Assembly (NCBI GenBank): GCA_965230335.1
Contig: CBDDKS010000006.1
Span: forward strand, 496,001-560,000
Length of the DNA stretch: 64,000 bases
Reading direction: 5' to 3'
From: CBDDKS01 sp965230335
GTDB lineage: Bacteria; Pseudomonadota; Gammaproteobacteria; Enterobacterales; Kangiellaceae
Position numbers and translations under genes: made by a program. Below are positions 63,882-64,000 of the stretch, one piece after another. The first letter of the stretch is position 1. Every line of letters starts with the position of its first letter. Under the pieces are notes generated by a model. The model worked only from the letters and a program-made list of their open reading frames with translations, was not told the DNA's origin and ran no database searches.

Positions 63882-64000
63882 TTAAAAGCGATAGCTTATA
63901 CCGGTTGTCCAGGTATTGACCTGATGATCAACAACAGGGACTTCAGAAAAACGAGGCAAAGATAAATCATAGAAAGTGTATTCCAGACTGGCAAATAATT
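63882..64000 (-). CDS. C-terminus of an outer-membrane beta-barrel protein (partial)
   Basis: A minus-strand frame open to the window edge ends at TAA 63882-63884. Its last residues, VDHQVNTWTTGISYRF, have alternating hydrophobics and a terminal Phe, the BAM-recognition signal of outer-membrane barrels. A preceding strand, LFASLEYTFYDLSLPRF, fits too. The rest of the protein lies beyond the window, so its family is unknown. Confidence 0.6.
   Translation of the reverse strand, partial: LFASLEYTFYDLSLPRFSEVPVVDHQVNTWTTGISYRF

Noticed and set aside
63700..63882. Minus-strand open frame encoding VETVI-type pentapeptide repeats
   Set aside because: It is the translation of the 15-base tandem repeat, has no ribosome site, and overlaps the end of the HTH gene; its upstream end abuts the stop of the barrel gene.
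1..64000. tRNA, rRNA, CRISPR, transposase or prophage modules
   Set aside because: I looked for these on both strands and saw no cloverleaf, rRNA, regularly spaced repeat-spacer array, DDE transposase motif or phage structural gene. Small ncRNAs could be missed by eye.

Overview
The window looks like a low-GC, AT-rich chromosome segment of a free-living gammaproteobacterium. The evidence is gene content and order: the twitching-motility chemotaxis block pilG-pilH-pilI-pilJ stands divergently beside gshB, tonB, yqgE and ruvX. It is followed by pilU/pilT, yggS-proC-yggT, the rpsP-rimM-trmD-rplS and ffh-ypjD loci, lptF/lptG beside pepA-holC-valS, and glnS. This arrangement is typical of Pseudomonas-like and Thiotrichales/Oceanospirillales-like gammaproteobacteria; I cannot place it more finely without a search. 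No rRNA, tRNA, CRISPR array, transposase or prophage module is visible. Layout: 1-11.0 kb holds type IV pilus functions (pilJIHG; a TonB-type protein; PilU and PilT retraction ATPases) with gshB, yqgE and ruvX. A Sel1-repeat protein is inserted after tonB, and the pyrR/pyrB/pyrC genes often found between ruvX and pilT are absent. 11.2-15.8 kb is yggS-proC-yggT, split between proC and yggT by four minus-strand orphan genes for small, mostly membrane proteins plus a copy of a dispersed repeat. 16-21 kb holds a dynamin-like GTPase, a secreted glycosidase-like protein and a porin-like outer-membrane barrel preceded by a perfect FNR/Anr box. 21.2-32.5 kb is housekeeping: recJ, dsbC, xerD, rplS, trmD, rimM, rpsP, ffh, ypjD and a CBS/CNNM transporter-like protein. 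32.5-46.8 kb is the most unusual part: two divergent gene sets separated by about 580 bp, all ten products exported. The minus-strand set encodes a ~1200-residue heme-binding lipoprotein with a beta-propeller-like N-terminal half and tandem C-terminal repeats, two outer-membrane barrels (one with an SH3 domain), a TlpA-type thioredoxin, a DUF4266-type Gly/Cys-tailed mini-lipoprotein, a DUF3570-type barrel and a further lipoprotein. The plus-strand set encodes a secreted protein with one CxxCH, a diheme LamG lipoprotein and a Tat-exported DUF1501-type protein. I infer an extracytoplasmic heme/thiol redox or surface system; its substrate cannot be read from sequence. 46.9-64 kb is VanZ-like, a GOLD-like small secreted protein, valS, holC, pepA, lptFG, an M16 lipoprotein protease, a hemerythrin-like protein, a cadherin-domain surface protein, glnS, a small HTH protein and, at the edge, the C-terminus of another outer-membrane barrel. 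A small dispersed repeat with inverted GGGGCTGTTTATCTTTT-type ends recurs in at least four intergenic gaps, with weaker traces elsewhere, and is the main non-coding signature of the genome seen here.
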